The position numbers were made by a program, and so were the translations under genes. From positions 46,637 through 110,636 of the forward strand of contig CANDAE010000011.1 in the NCBI GenBank assembly GCA_947382645.1: DNA of 64,000 nt, read 5' to 3'. This document shows, one piece after another, positions 52,713 through 61,457 of this stretch. The notes beneath the pieces are model-generated. The model saw nothing but the letters and a program-made list of their open reading frames with translations. It was not told where the DNA came from and did no database searches. Origin of the DNA: Suilimivivens sp009774465. GTDB lineage: Bacteria > Bacillota > Clostridia > Lachnospirales > Lachnospiraceae. The stretch's first letter is position 1. Every line of letters starts with the position of its first letter.

Positions 52713-52739
52713 AAAATGAGGGTTTGGCCTCATTTTTTT
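52713..52739 (+). terminator. Rho-independent terminator before the HUH gene
   Basis: AAAATGAGG pairs with CCTCATTTT, followed by further T's. It separates the first small early genes from the replication-type operon. Confidence 0.8.
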
Positions 52740-52779
52740 ATCACTTGTTAAGCATATTAAAGATCCGACCGGAGGATAC

Positions 52780-53568
52780 ATGAGAAAGAAAAAAAGAAAA
52801 AAATATAAAAGAGAACAGAGGAGTTTTTATTTTACCAATCTGATAGAGGTGGAACGTATTTATTCAGGCAGTGGAGGAGGAAAGGGAAAGAAAAGAGAGA
52901 GAAAGAAAAAGCCCACAGAAGAGCAGATCAAAAGGCAGAACCAGCTGAACAGGGAAAAGAAATTAAGGAGGATTCTTCTTGCCAATTTTGAAGAAAATGA
53001 TTTATGGGTGCTGCTCACATACCTGAAAGGATTCCGTACAAACATAAAAGCAGCAAAGAAAGATTTCGGCCGTTTTATCCGGATGCTGCGCAGGGAATGG
53101 AGGAAGCGGGGGCATGAACTTAAGTGGGTGGTGAGGACAGAAACAGGGAAAAAGGGAGCTGCCCACCACCATCTTTTAGTAAACAGAATTCCGGATGCGG
53201 ACATTATCATCAAGGACTGCTGGAAGAAGATAGAAGGGGCAGGCTTTTCCAGCTACAGACATGCTTATGAGGAGGGAGGATTTAAACGCCTGGCATATTA
53301 CATCACCAAACCTTCCGAGAAGGAGGGAGAGGAAAGCAACTATTCAAGGAGCCGGAATCTGATTATACCGGAGCCGGAGATCACAAGGGCATTAAAAAAA
53401 GAGATGGAGAATCCGCCGGAGCCCCTGCCCGGATATTACATAGATGAAAGCTCCGTCATAATGGGCATCAATCCTGTTACCGGATGCGAATACCAGTATT
53501 TTACCATGTACAGGATAAAGCCGGTGCGGATGAGGGAAAAACCAGAACGGATGCAGGAGGGAGGATAA
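52780..53568 (+). CDS. HUH-type endonuclease (rolling-circle Rep-like)
   Basis: A 262-residue basic protein with the three Rep motifs in order: WVLLTYLKG (motif 1), a His cluster AAHHHLLVNR (HUH, about residues 126-135), and LAYYITKPSEK (Y-x2-K, nucleophile Tyr). The N-terminus (first 60 residues) is lysine-rich. Such proteins nick DNA and start rolling-circle replication or mobilisation. RBS is GACCGGAGGATACAT. A large inverted repeat lies 78 bp upstream. Assignment rests on motif order alone. Confidence 0.7.
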   Translation: MRKKKRKKYKREQRSFYFTNLIEVERIYSGSGGGKGKKRERKKKPTEEQIKRQNQLNREKKLRRILLANFEENDLWVLLTYLKGFRTNIKAAKKDFGRFIRMLRREWRKRGHELKWVVRTETGKKGAAHHHLLVNRIPDADIIIKDCWKKIEGAGFSSYRHAYEEGGFKRLAYYITKPSEKEGEESNYSRSRNLIIPEPEITRALKKEMENPPEPLPGYYIDESSVIMGINPVTGCEYQYFTMYRIKPVRMREKPERMQEGG

Positions 53569-54035
53569 TGGACATACCCAGCGTAAAAATGTACATAGAA
53601 ACTTCCCTGCATAATCCACAGACAGGAAGAGGGGCAGGCATGTGGATAATAGAACATGAAAGGGATGGGGAGCCAAGAACAAAGGAAGGATTTGTTTATG
53701 GAGAAGACACCAGAGAGAACGAACTGGCTCTAAAGTGTCTGATCAACATGTTTTTCCTGCTTGGCAGGTCTTATATGAAAACCGGATTCGCAGATATATT
53801 TACCGGATGCGGGCAGGTGGCGGAGAGCATGGCCGCCGGACAGTTAAAAAAATGGAAAAGAAACGGGTGGAAAAATGCGAAAGGGAAGCCTCTGGCAAAT
53901 GCAGAACTATGGGAACAGGCGTCCGGAAGGATGGAACCGTATACCGTCTCATTTATAAAAGGACGCCATGATTATTCGGATTATATGGAGTACAGGATAA
54001 AAAAGGAGCTGGAAAGGAGAAGGAAAAATGTTTGA
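53568..54035 (+). CDS. RNase H-like protein with altered catalytic residues
   Basis: A 155-residue protein that fits an RNase HI fold: VKMYIETSLHNPQTGRGAGM (first strands), ENELALKCLINMF (conserved Glu helix), a Trp/Lys-rich handle (KKWKRNGWKNAKGKPLANAE) and KGRHDYSDYMEY (C-terminal Asp). The first aspartate is Glu or absent and the third has no clear acidic residue, so activity is doubtful. Its ATG overlaps the HUH stop (TAATG). It may assist replication of the element. Confidence 0.6.
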   Translation: MDIPSVKMYIETSLHNPQTGRGAGMWIIEHERDGEPRTKEGFVYGEDTRENELALKCLINMFFLLGRSYMKTGFADIFTGCGQVAESMAAGQLKKWKRNGWKNAKGKPLANAELWEQASGRMEPYTVSFIKGRHDYSDYMEYRIKKELERRRKNV

Positions 54036-54522
54036 TAAATTTGGAGAATTTGATTCCGTACAGGAAATAAATGAGGCAGCCGCAGCGCAGCTGAAAGAGG
54101 GAGACATAGAAGCAGTCTATGCCATAGCCCTGGAAAACGGGATAGACCGGGAAGATGCGGAGGATTTTATAGAGGGCACAGTGCCGGAACTGGCAAATTC
54201 CCTTATGGCGGCTTTCGGAAAGCTGGCCGTGGAGGCGGAGGAGCTGAAGCCTTATGAAATCATGGAGGACTGGCTTTCCTACATCAAAGTGCGCTGCCAG
54301 GAAGATGAACGTATGGCTGCGGCAGTGAGGAAAAAAGGAAAAAGCCTGAAAGGATGCATAGGAGAACTGCTGAAATGGTCATTTAAAAACCAGCATGATG
54401 TTGACAAAGACATCCTTAAGGCAGCAGGCGTATCAGGCAGGTGCACGCTGGGGATCCCCGGGATGGGAAGGGCGAAAGAAATCATATCCGGATACTATCT
54501 TGGAAAGCAGGTGAAAGGATGA
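54028..54522 (+). CDS. Conserved mobile-element protein of unknown function, 164 residues
   Basis: RBS GGAAAGGAGAAGGAAAA. The N-terminal 60 residues are acidic and helical (FDSVQEINEAAAAQLKEGDI). The C-terminal half (LKGCIGELLKWSFKNQHDVD, then LGIPGMGRAKEIISGYYL) resembles segments seen in phage and ICE proteins next to PcfJ. It overlaps the previous gene by 8 bp and is coupled to PcfJ by ATGA. No function can be assigned. Confidence 0.7.
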   Translation: MFDKFGEFDSVQEINEAAAAQLKEGDIEAVYAIALENGIDREDAEDFIEGTVPELANSLMAAFGKLAVEAEELKPYEIMEDWLSYIKVRCQEDERMAAAVRKKGKSLKGCIGELLKWSFKNQHDVDKDILKAAGVSGRCTLGIPGMGRAKEIISGYYLGKQVKG

Positions 54523-56459
54523 AGAGAAAGGAACTGTTAGGAACAGCCCCATGCAGTCCTCCGGCAGGCGATATTGATTTTGGAATGAATATTATGGCGG
54601 TGAGCCAGATCATGACAGTTGAGGGAAGGAAAATTATAGAGATAGACCTGTATCAGGAAAAAGAGCTGAAAGCAAGATATTTTGCAGATGAAGAGCAGCG
54701 CGCTTCCTGTGTCTGGCTGGCAGGCAGCGGATGGAAAAAAATAAAACTGAACAACGCGGCGAGAATGGCGCGCGGGATGGATGTGGTGCATGGATGGGAT
54801 TATGGCTGCAGGGATTACACATGGGCATCTCAAGAGGATAGGAAGCGTGCTGCAGATTACCTGCATGATATCAGCGTGGAGAGCTGGGAAGAGGAAATCA
54901 GCAGCGAATACCGCCGGAATGCGGAAGACAGGAGACTGGAACGGATACAGGAAAAAATGAACCGGCTGCCCGGGGCGCCGGACGATTTTAGGAAATATGT
55001 CATGGAAAAGGCATACAGGGACGACCATTACCTTTATTACGACAAAGAGAAAGGGTTCTGCTCCAGATGCGGAAGAGAAGCGGCGCTGGAAGGAAAGCCC
55101 AGGCATAATCAGGAAGGCCGGTGCCCTTTCTGTGGAAAAAGGATCCTGTATAAATCGGCAGGAAGGAAGAAGGAACATGATGCACGCAGGGAAGTCCTTT
55201 ATATCATGCAGTGGGAAAATGACATTATCCTCAGATATTTTAAATGCTCCCTGATATCAGGGATAGACAGAAAAGAAGATCTGGAGATTACAGAGTCGGT
55301 AAGGACTTACCATGACGGAAGGATAAAATATTTTAAAAAGAGGTATGTACAGTATGCAGGCGCGAAGGGAACCCTTTTCTGGTCAGACAAAATGTATCAG
55401 GGGAATACCGTGGCGTATGGCCGGAGGACATGCCTGTACACGGGAAACAGGGAAGAACTGGGACTTTTGATTGAAGGCGGATGGGCACAGATGCTGATTG
55501 AGCTGGGGGAAAATGGCACAGCGTTTCCGCTGAAAAAAATGCTTGCCGGATATGGTAATACACCAGTGATATTCGAAAAACTGTATAAGGCAGGATTAAG
55601 GAAACTTTCCCTGGAATATATCAAAACAGGCCGGATCGGCTTAAAGAAAAGAGACGGAGAACTTAAGAAAATGCTTGGAATTACCAGGCCGGCCCTGCAT
55701 TACATGTTAAGAAATGACAGCGGAAGAAACGTGCTTGCAGTATTTCAGGATGCAAAGGAAAACAGTTTCGGATTAAACGACAGGGAGATAGAAGAACTTG
55801 CCCAGGCGGGGATCTGCCCAGGGGAGCTGGCAGCGGTGGCGGAGAAGACAAAGCTGGTCAAGACGCTGCATTATCTGGAAAAGGCGGAAGGATACAGGAA
55901 ACTTTACGACAAATACACCCACTACCGGGACTACACAGGCATGGCCCAGGCACTGGAATATGACATGACAAAGAGCACAGTACGGTACCCTAAAGACATA
56001 AAGGCGGCCCATGACAGGATGCTCATGGAATTTGACACACTTAAACTGGATAAAAGAAAAAAAGAGGTGCTGATTAAATATGCCAATATCAGAAAACTTT
56101 CCCCATGTCTGGATCAGATGTATGGATTCCAAAATAAAAAATACCTGATCCGGGCGCCGAAGAACGCGGCGGAGATTGTGGATGAGGGAAGGACGCTGCA
56201 CCACTGTGTGGCCAATGGCGACAGATACTTGAAACAGCACAATGAAGAAAAAACCTATATCTTTTTTATGCGGAAAATTCAGGTTCCGGAAGAAAGCTGG
56301 TATACCATTGAATTTGATCCGCACCAGATGGAGATTATCCAGTATTACGGAAAAAATGATATGAAACCGGATCAGAAGCAGGCAGATAAATTTTTGAAAG
56401 AATGGATGAAGGAAATCAGGCAGAGAGCTGCCGGTAGAACAGCCCAGGCAGCAGGATAG
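54519..56459 (+). CDS. PcfJ-like protein
   Basis: A 646-residue protein. The C-terminal PcfJ domain is clear: AAEIVDEGRTLHHCVANGDR and YTIEFDPHQMEIIQYYGKND. The middle has a zinc-ribbon-like pair (CSRCGREAALEGK and CPFCGKRI). PcfJ proteins occur in conjugative plasmids, ICEs and phages; the function is unknown, perhaps nucleic-acid binding. The start at 54519 overlaps the previous TGA; the longer frame has no ribosome site. Confidence 0.88.
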   Translation: MKRKELLGTAPCSPPAGDIDFGMNIMAVSQIMTVEGRKIIEIDLYQEKELKARYFADEEQRASCVWLAGSGWKKIKLNNAARMARGMDVVHGWDYGCRDYTWASQEDRKRAADYLHDISVESWEEEISSEYRRNAEDRRLERIQEKMNRLPGAPDDFRKYVMEKAYRDDHYLYYDKEKGFCSRCGREAALEGKPRHNQEGRCPFCGKRILYKSAGRKKEHDARREVLYIMQWENDIILRYFKCSLISGIDRKEDLEITESVRTYHDGRIKYFKKRYVQYAGAKGTLFWSDKMYQGNTVAYGRRTCLYTGNREELGLLIEGGWAQMLIELGENGTAFPLKKMLAGYGNTPVIFEKLYKAGLRKLSLEYIKTGRIGLKKRDGELKKMLGITRPALHYMLRNDSGRNVLAVFQDAKENSFGLNDREIEELAQAGICPGELAAVAEKTKLVKTLHYLEKAEGYRKLYDKYTHYRDYTGMAQALEYDMTKSTVRYPKDIKAAHDRMLMEFDTLKLDKRKKEVLIKYANIRKLSPCLDQMYGFQNKKYLIRAPKNAAEIVDEGRTLHHCVANGDRYLKQHNEEKTYIFFMRKIQVPEESWYTIEFDPHQMEIIQYYGKNDMKPDQKQADKFLKEWMKEIRQRAAGRTAQAAG

Positions 56460-56467
56460 GAGAAAAT

Positions 56468-57868
56468 ATGGAAAAAGTAGCAGGCGAAGTAATCAACATT
56501 AATAACGAATACAAGACTTATCAGGCTTACAAGGCAGCAGTCGACAGTGAAATGCAGAAGTCGGCGGAAAGCTTTGTACGGATTGGATATCTCTTAAAAC
56601 TGGCAAGGGATACGGACATCTTAAAGAGCACCCCTTATGGGAGCGTCAATGAATTCGCCCATCAGGAATACGGACTGGATAAGTCCCAGGTATCCCGTTT
56701 CATCCGGATCAATGACGAATATTCGGAGGAAGGATATTCTGACCGGCTGATGGAAAAATACAAAGGCTATGGCTACGCAAAGCTGGCGCTTATGCTTCTG
56801 CTTCCGGCATCCATTGCAGGGGAAATATCCCCCGGCTATTCAAAAAGCGAGATTCAGGCAGTTAAGGAAGAAATAGACGCAGAAAGAAAGGTGACAGACA
56901 TAGAAGTCATGCTGGAGGGGAGGGATCAGAAACAGGAAGCAATGGGATCCACACTGGAGAAGGCAGTCCACCAGCTGGGGCATGACCAGCCTGAATTGTA
57001 TGCGAAGCTGTTTCAAGCGCAGAGTGAGAGTTATCCTAGATTATATAAAAACCAGCAGGAAGAATATGCCGGAAGGGCGTCAAGGATCATAGCAGAGATT
57101 CTGGCGCCTTCCGGCGAAGCGATACACAGTGTAAGAATCCGCGGGACGGGGCGCGTGATGATAAGCATAAAAGGGATGGACAGGGAGATTACTGTTGTGA
57201 ATGTCCGCAGCGAAGAAAAAGAAAGTTTCAGCTGGCAGCAGATGACAGCAGCAGTTGATGCATTAATGGCTCAGGGAGAGTCATCAGACTATAAAAAGGA
57301 ATGGGAAATGCTGTATGGGGAAACCTTTCCTTTGAAAGACCAGCCGGAATGGGCGGAAGATGCGCCGGTACAGACCAGACCGGCGCCGAAGAAGCAGGGA
57401 AGGGTTACCAGGGCAGAGCCTGTAAAAGAAGAAAAAGCCGGTGAAATCAGGGAAACAGAAGAAAAACAGGAAAACAGCACTGCAAAAGAGCCGGAGGCAG
57501 CAGGTGCAGCGCTGTCTGCTCCTGAATCAGACGGAACAAAAGCGGAGCCTGAAAGAGAAACAGATGCAGGGGAGGATGAACTGCCCGGGCAGATGCAGCT
57601 GGAAAAAGATTTTCCGGAATACTGCCCTGAAACAGAAAAAGCAGAAGTTGCACCGGTGCAACCGGAAAACCAGAACAAAGGAAAACACCTTAGGGAATTA
57701 AAGAATCATTTAGAGGAAGTTTATAAATATGCAGAAGCCGGAGAATATAAAGACGCCGGGCTGTACATGATGCTGGCGGAAAGATCGCTGAAAGCACTGA
57801 TACAGATAAAAAAACCGGCAGATATGGAGAACAGGGATGAACAGATCAACGAAGCAGCGTCAGTTTGA
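56468..57868 (+). CDS. Mobile-element protein with ParB/DUF3102-like N-terminus
   Basis: A 466-residue protein. The N-terminal 130 residues (KSAESFVRIGYLLKLARDTD, then YGLDKSQVSRFIRINDEYSE) contain a helix-turn-helix like phage and ICE proteins of the DUF3102/ParB-associated kind, with SKSEIQAVKEEIDAERKVTD. A middle coiled region follows. Residues about 300-410 are low-complexity, rich in Glu, Ala, Pro and Lys. The C-terminus is a short helical pair. It probably binds DNA during replication or partition. RBS is GGATAGGAGAAAAT. Confidence 0.75.
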   Translation: MEKVAGEVININNEYKTYQAYKAAVDSEMQKSAESFVRIGYLLKLARDTDILKSTPYGSVNEFAHQEYGLDKSQVSRFIRINDEYSEEGYSDRLMEKYKGYGYAKLALMLLLPASIAGEISPGYSKSEIQAVKEEIDAERKVTDIEVMLEGRDQKQEAMGSTLEKAVHQLGHDQPELYAKLFQAQSESYPRLYKNQQEEYAGRASRIIAEILAPSGEAIHSVRIRGTGRVMISIKGMDREITVVNVRSEEKESFSWQQMTAAVDALMAQGESSDYKKEWEMLYGETFPLKDQPEWAEDAPVQTRPAPKKQGRVTRAEPVKEEKAGEIRETEEKQENSTAKEPEAAGAALSAPESDGTKAEPERETDAGEDELPGQMQLEKDFPEYCPETEKAEVAPVQPENQNKGKHLRELKNHLEEVYKYAEAGEYKDAGLYMMLAERSLKALIQIKKPADMENRDEQINEAASV

Positions 57869-58190
57869 CACAAAAACGAGAAAGAAAATCAGGGAAAGAG
57901 ATAAAGGCGCCTGTATCTTCTGCACAATGGGATATCCGGCAAAAGGCGCCACATGGCTTGACTTACAGCCCACAGACATCATGCACTGCATACCAAAATC
58001 CCAGGGCGGATTAGGAGTAGAGCAGAATGGCGCGGTAGGCTGCCGGTACCATCACAGCCTTATGGACAATGGAAACAAAGGCTTAAGGCCTGATATGCTC
58101 ATGCGCTTTGAAGCCTACCTAAGGAACCTTTATCCCGGATGGAATAAAGAAGATTTCATCTATGACAAATACAAAGATTTAAGGAGGTAA
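57837..58190 (+). CDS. HNH-type nuclease-like protein
   Basis: A 117-residue protein with a basic N-terminus, the zinc pair CIFC (residues about 27-30), and an HNH-type core in DIMHCIPKSQGGLGVEQNGA and GCRYHHSLMDNG. HNH endonucleases beside phage DNA genes often assist packaging or replication. It overlaps the preceding gene by 32 bp. Confidence 0.75.
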   Translation: MNRSTKQRQFDTKTRKKIRERDKGACIFCTMGYPAKGATWLDLQPTDIMHCIPKSQGGLGVEQNGAVGCRYHHSLMDNGNKGLRPDMLMRFEAYLRNLYPGWNKEDFIYDKYKDLRR

Positions 58191-58193
58191 AAC

Positions 58194-58796
58194 ATGTTTA
58201 TCAATACAGGAAAATTTAAAAAGATGATCACCGCAGCGTGGAAGCCGCATCACTTTATTGCAGGGTGCGCAGAAGGAAAATATTTCTTTTCAGACGGGAC
58301 CATGATCATAAGCGTATACAGGGACATGCTTCCCAACAAGGAAAAGGCAGCAGTCATTGAGCTGATTGGGGAGCTTCCGGAAGAAGGACAGGTAATGAAA
58401 ACCGGAAAGGACATGCCATCCCAATATATGGTCATGACTGATATGTGGGACGTAGAAAAGACTTTTGAAAAGTGTAAATGCAGTATGACAGTAACAAGAT
58501 CCCTCTATCAGGATTCTTTAAGCACATACAGAGTCATACAAAACAGGCAGGACCAGAAATGTTTTTTTATAAACAATTTCTTTATAGACCTGTTCGACAG
58601 AAGTGCATGGACGGAGGATGATTTTGAACCCGAAGGCCCCAGAACGCTGAATGATTCTCCCGGCGCCCTGTATTGGAGAAACGAAACCATGACATTTGCA
58701 GTATATCCGATCGACGTCCCCGAAGACAATAAAGAGCTGTTAACATATCTCACTCTTCTGGAAAATATAGAGCTTCCGGAAGACAAATATTTATAG
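58194..58796 (+). CDS. Conserved phage protein of unknown function, 200 residues
   Basis: RBS AAGGAGGTAAAAC. A compact alpha/beta-looking protein with no recognised domain: HHFIAGCAEGKYFFSDGTMI early, a central beta-rich stretch, and an acidic C-terminus. It sits in the early phage operon 3 bp after the HNH gene. Confidence 0.7.
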   Translation: MFINTGKFKKMITAAWKPHHFIAGCAEGKYFFSDGTMIISVYRDMLPNKEKAAVIELIGELPEEGQVMKTGKDMPSQYMVMTDMWDVEKTFEKCKCSMTVTRSLYQDSLSTYRVIQNRQDQKCFFINNFFIDLFDRSAWTEDDFEPEGPRTLNDSPGALYWRNETMTFAVYPIDVPEDNKELLTYLTLLENIELPEDKYL

Positions 58797-58831
58797 CCTT
58801 TTGGTCAAAACATATCACATAAAAAGCCAGG

Positions 58832-58849
58832 GAGCCTTATGGCTCCCGG
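58832..58849 (+). promoter_or_regulatory. Small hairpin before the tandem-HTH gene
   Basis: GGGAGCC pairs with GGCTCCC around TTAT. There is no T run. It lies 12 bases before the GTG start, so it could affect translation. Confidence 0.4.
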
Positions 58850-58861
58850 AGAGGAGGAAAA

Positions 58862-59254
58862 GTGAAACATCCCACAAAAGAGGAGTTATCCCAGATGCGG
58901 CAGCAGGGAATGACAAACCGTGAAATAGCCGAAGCTCTGGGGAAAAATCAGGGCACTATAGAATACCTGTTCAGGAAATATAAATTATGCAGAAAAAGAA
59001 GCCGGCTTACCTTGGAACAGATAGAAGAATTCCACCGGATGAGGCAGGAAGGAATGACGATCGCAGAGATTGCGGAAGAAACCGGTTATTCGAAAGATTT
59101 AGTGCATTATCATATAAAACAAAAAGAAAATGAAGAAGAATTAGGGCCGGAGTTCCCTGTACAATTTGCAGTGCCAAGGAAACCTAAAGTGGAAAAGACA
59201 ATATATTTCGGCATCCGGTACGTGGATGTAACAGAAATTTATATACCCACATAA
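58862..59254 (+). CDS. Protein with two tandem helix-turn-helix motifs
   Basis: A 130-residue protein. The resolvase/HTH_7-like unit appears twice: LSQMRQQGMTNREIAEALGK, then FHRMRQEGMTIAEIAEETGY, which are clearly related copies about 44 residues apart. Residues about 90-130 form a short beta-like tail. It probably binds DNA or acts as a regulator in the phage. GTG start follows GAGAGGAGGAAAA. Confidence 0.75.
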   Translation: MKHPTKEELSQMRQQGMTNREIAEALGKNQGTIEYLFRKYKLCRKRSRLTLEQIEEFHRMRQEGMTIAEIAEETGYSKDLVHYHIKQKENEEELGPEFPVQFAVPRKPKVEKTIYFGIRYVDVTEIYIPT

Positions 59255-59361
59255 GAAGTCCTGAAAGAACAGACGTTTATAATTGGCTCAAAGAGGCAGC
59301 AGGCGTGCAGGCGTGGATAGAAATGCAGAGCAGTTAAATTAAACTTTAGCGGAGGTAGAGT

Positions 59362-59604
59362 ATGAAAGTTAGAGAAGTAAAACAAAGGAAAGAATACTTG
59401 CGGAATGTGTATGATAATGCACTTAAAATACAGGAGTGTTGCCTGCGGAATAAAGAAGCAAAGGGATGTATAGAGGAATTGGAGGAAAAGGCCCAAATAG
59501 ATACGTCGCTTAGAACTTTTGCAACTTCCGTAGCTTCGTGTGTGGATGATGAGATAAGACGATTAGAAAATATCATAGATGAAGCGGATGTAAAAGTTGA
59601 TTAA
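59362..59604 (+). CDS. Small phage protein, 80 residues
   Basis: RBS GCGGAGGTAGAGT. The sequence is mostly helical and charged (VREVKQRKEYLRNVYDNALK then IQECCLRNKEAKGCIEELEE). No domain recognised. First of the genes carrying the TAAACTTTA leader. Confidence 0.65.
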   Translation: MKVREVKQRKEYLRNVYDNALKIQECCLRNKEAKGCIEELEEKAQIDTSLRTFATSVASCVDDEIRRLENIIDEADVKVD

Positions 59605-59623
59605 ACTTTAGAGGAGATAAAAA

Positions 59624-59848
59624 ATGGAGAAAAATACAGTTGATTGGCACCCAATGGTGCAGACACCTGAAAAATCAGGCTATATCCTTCTTGCAATCAG
59701 ACATAACAATTTGAATGATGTTGTAATGGGACATTATTCAAAACTTAGGGGATTTCACTGTAAAGAATATCCGCAGGGAGTTAACACACAGTTTTGTTAT
59801 TGGGCATATAAGCCGGAGCATCCGGACGGAGAGAAATGGAAGAAATAA
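59624..59848 (+). CDS. DUF551-like small phage protein
   Basis: A 74-residue protein with the DUF551 pattern: DWHPMVQTPEKSGYILLAIR near the start and FCYWAYKPEHPDG at the end. DUF551 proteins are common in phages and their function is unknown. RBS is AGAGGAGATAAAAA, directly after the TAAACTTTA motif. Confidence 0.75.
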   Translation: MEKNTVDWHPMVQTPEKSGYILLAIRHNNLNDVVMGHYSKLRGFHCKEYPQGVNTQFCYWAYKPEHPDGEKWKK

Positions 59849-59937
59849 AAATATACCGGGTACCAGTTGGTGTTGCGGGCTCCTGTGCAGTGTGGCAGGG
59901 AAATGGAGAGGCTGGTAAAACAAAAAATGCAACTTAA
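59836..59937 (+). CDS. Possible 33-residue phage protein
   Basis: MEEIKIYRVPVGVAGSCAVW then QGNGEAGKTKNAT. ATG follows GGACGGAGAGAA and overlaps the previous gene by 13 bp. The stop falls in the next TAAACTTTA motif, as at other junctions, which supports it being a gene. Confidence 0.5.
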   Translation: MEEIKIYRVPVGVAGSCAVWQGNGEAGKTKNAT

Positions 59938-59972
59938 ACTTTAATTATTGAGAAAATAAGAGGTAAGGAAAA

Positions 59973-60245
59973 ATGAGCAACGATTTAATTAGCAGAAGTG
60001 CATTGTTGGAAGAAATAAATAATTTCTCCATGAGAATTACTGGTTCGGCAAATGCTATGGCGATTACCATCATGGAGGAAACGAAGAAATCTATTGCAAA
60101 AATGATTGATGAACAGCCTACTGCCTATGACGTGAATAAGGTTGTGGAAAAGCTGGAAGAGCATTTTAATGCTACTGATGATAGTTCAGCAAGACTGGCT
60201 TATCATCATGCCATTGGAATCGTCAAATCTGGCGGAATTGGATGA
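59973..60245 (+). CDS. Small phage protein, 90 residues
   Basis: RBS AGAGGTAAGGAAAA. Starts MSNDLISRSALLEEINNFSM, a pattern frequent in Clostridia phage proteins, and ends with a helical segment (YDVNKVVEKLEEHFNATDDS). Function is unknown. Confidence 0.7.
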   Translation: MSNDLISRSALLEEINNFSMRITGSANAMAITIMEETKKSIAKMIDEQPTAYDVNKVVEKLEEHFNATDDSSARLAYHHAIGIVKSGGIG

Positions 60246-60289
60246 GAACTTAGGTTGCTAAACTAAAAAATTTTATGGAGACGATCAGC

Positions 60290-60529
60290 ATGAAGGACGA
60301 AGAATTTAATCGCCTATTTAAACAGGCTCACGAAGAAGCGACATGGTGCTATAGTTGCGCAAGACGCAATACTTGCAAGGATAAGGAAACAGTCGCTATG
60401 GAGGAACATATTGCGAATAGTCATGTATTGAAACATGTAAAAATAACGACAAAATGTATTGGGTATATCAAGGATGGAAGGGTAAAGGAGGATCCAGGGA
60501 CATATTTTTTAAAGAAGTTATTCGGATAA
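60290..60529 (+). CDS. Small cysteine-containing phage protein
   Basis: A 79-residue protein. ATG at 60290 follows ATGGAGACGATCAGC; an upstream in-frame ATG (60275) is part of that ribosome site. CYSCARRNTC near residue 20 suggests a metal-binding knot. No family recognised. Confidence 0.6.
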   Translation: MKDEEFNRLFKQAHEEATWCYSCARRNTCKDKETVAMEEHIANSHVLKHVKITTKCIGYIKDGRVKEDPGTYFLKKLFG

Positions 60530-60560
60530 ACTAAAATTTAGTGGAATCATGGAGGAAAAA

Positions 60561-61118
60561 ATGGAGAGATTAAAGTTTGAAGAATGCAAAAATTGCAGGG
60601 ATTGGAAAGGGAATGTAACGGACTGCTTCGCGAACTGCATGAAGCCTTTTGAAGCGCTGGAAGAATTTAATACATATAAAACATTAGATGAACAAGGTCA
60701 GCTGCTTAAAAATCCAGAAAAATTAAAACATAATATCCTTGGAAGAATGGAAGAATTTGCGTATGAGTACAGGAGTTATTCTGAAAGTTGTATGGATTAT
60801 GATGGAGGAAGAGCAGAAGCTATGGAAGCAGCTATACGGATTGTAAAAACAGAATTTTCAAAAACAGTAAGTGGAGGTAAAAGAGAATTTCACATAGAAA
60901 AGGAGTTGCAAATGTTAAATTTAGGAGAAATGGTTAAAAAAGAAAGAATTAATCTTGGACTGTCCCAGCAAAAACTTGCTGATGAGGCAGGGGTTACAAA
61001 AAGAGCAATTAACTATTGGGAAGCAGGAAAAAAGAATATGAGTGTAGAAAGTGCTGATAAGGTATTTAGAGTATTACATATGTCTATAACAATTGGGGCG
61101 CCGCAGTCTAAAATTTAG
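60561..61118 (+). CDS. Phage XRE regulator with Cys-rich N-terminus
   Basis: A 185-residue protein. The first 35 residues have four Cys (CKNC, then CFANC); a central acidic helical region follows. Residues about 115-185 are an HTH_3 domain (MVKKERINLGLSQQKLADEA, then GVTKRAINYWEAGKKN). It may control phage gene expression. ATG at 60561 follows CATGGAGGAAAAA. The stop lies in the next leader motif. Confidence 0.78.
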   Translation: MERLKFEECKNCRDWKGNVTDCFANCMKPFEALEEFNTYKTLDEQGQLLKNPEKLKHNILGRMEEFAYEYRSYSESCMDYDGGRAEAMEAAIRIVKTEFSKTVSGGKREFHIEKELQMLNLGEMVKKERINLGLSQQKLADEAGVTKRAINYWEAGKKNMSVESADKVFRVLHMSITIGAPQSKI

Positions 61119-61130
61119 TGGAGGTAGAAA

Positions 61131-61457
61131 ATGAAAGATTATTTGCCAAAAATAATTGAAGGAAAAATAAGTAATACAGGCTGGCCGATAGATGGACATA
61201 CATTAATTTTGACATTATGGGATTATGATAATTACGAAAGCTGGCATTTATGCAATTGGAAGTTCAAAGCTGATCGTGCAGTAATGGAAACTGTGTTTAT
61301 CACAGAAACAGAAGCCGGAATGTGCCTGTATGATACTTTAGAAGAATTTGCCGAACACTGGAAAGAGTGGGAACCGGAAGGCAGCTTCTGTATTCCGTTA
61401 GAAAATGTTGAGGTAATAAAAGTCCTGCAGGAAGAGAGAAAAGAAAATGATAGATGA
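61131..61457 (+). CDS. Small phage protein, 108 residues
   Basis: RBS GTGGAGGTAGAAA. No domain recognised. Aromatic-rich strands (TLILTLWDYDNYESWHLCNW) are followed by an acidic end. It overlaps the next gene by 11 bp. Confidence 0.6.
   Translation: MKDYLPKIIEGKISNTGWPIDGHTLILTLWDYDNYESWHLCNWKFKADRAVMETVFITETEAGMCLYDTLEEFAEHWKEWEPEGSFCIPLENVEVIKVLQEERKENDR

Noticed and set aside
55773..56324. Antisense ORF of 183 codons inside the PcfJ-like gene
   Set aside because: Shadow frame; the plus strand carries the PcfJ motifs.
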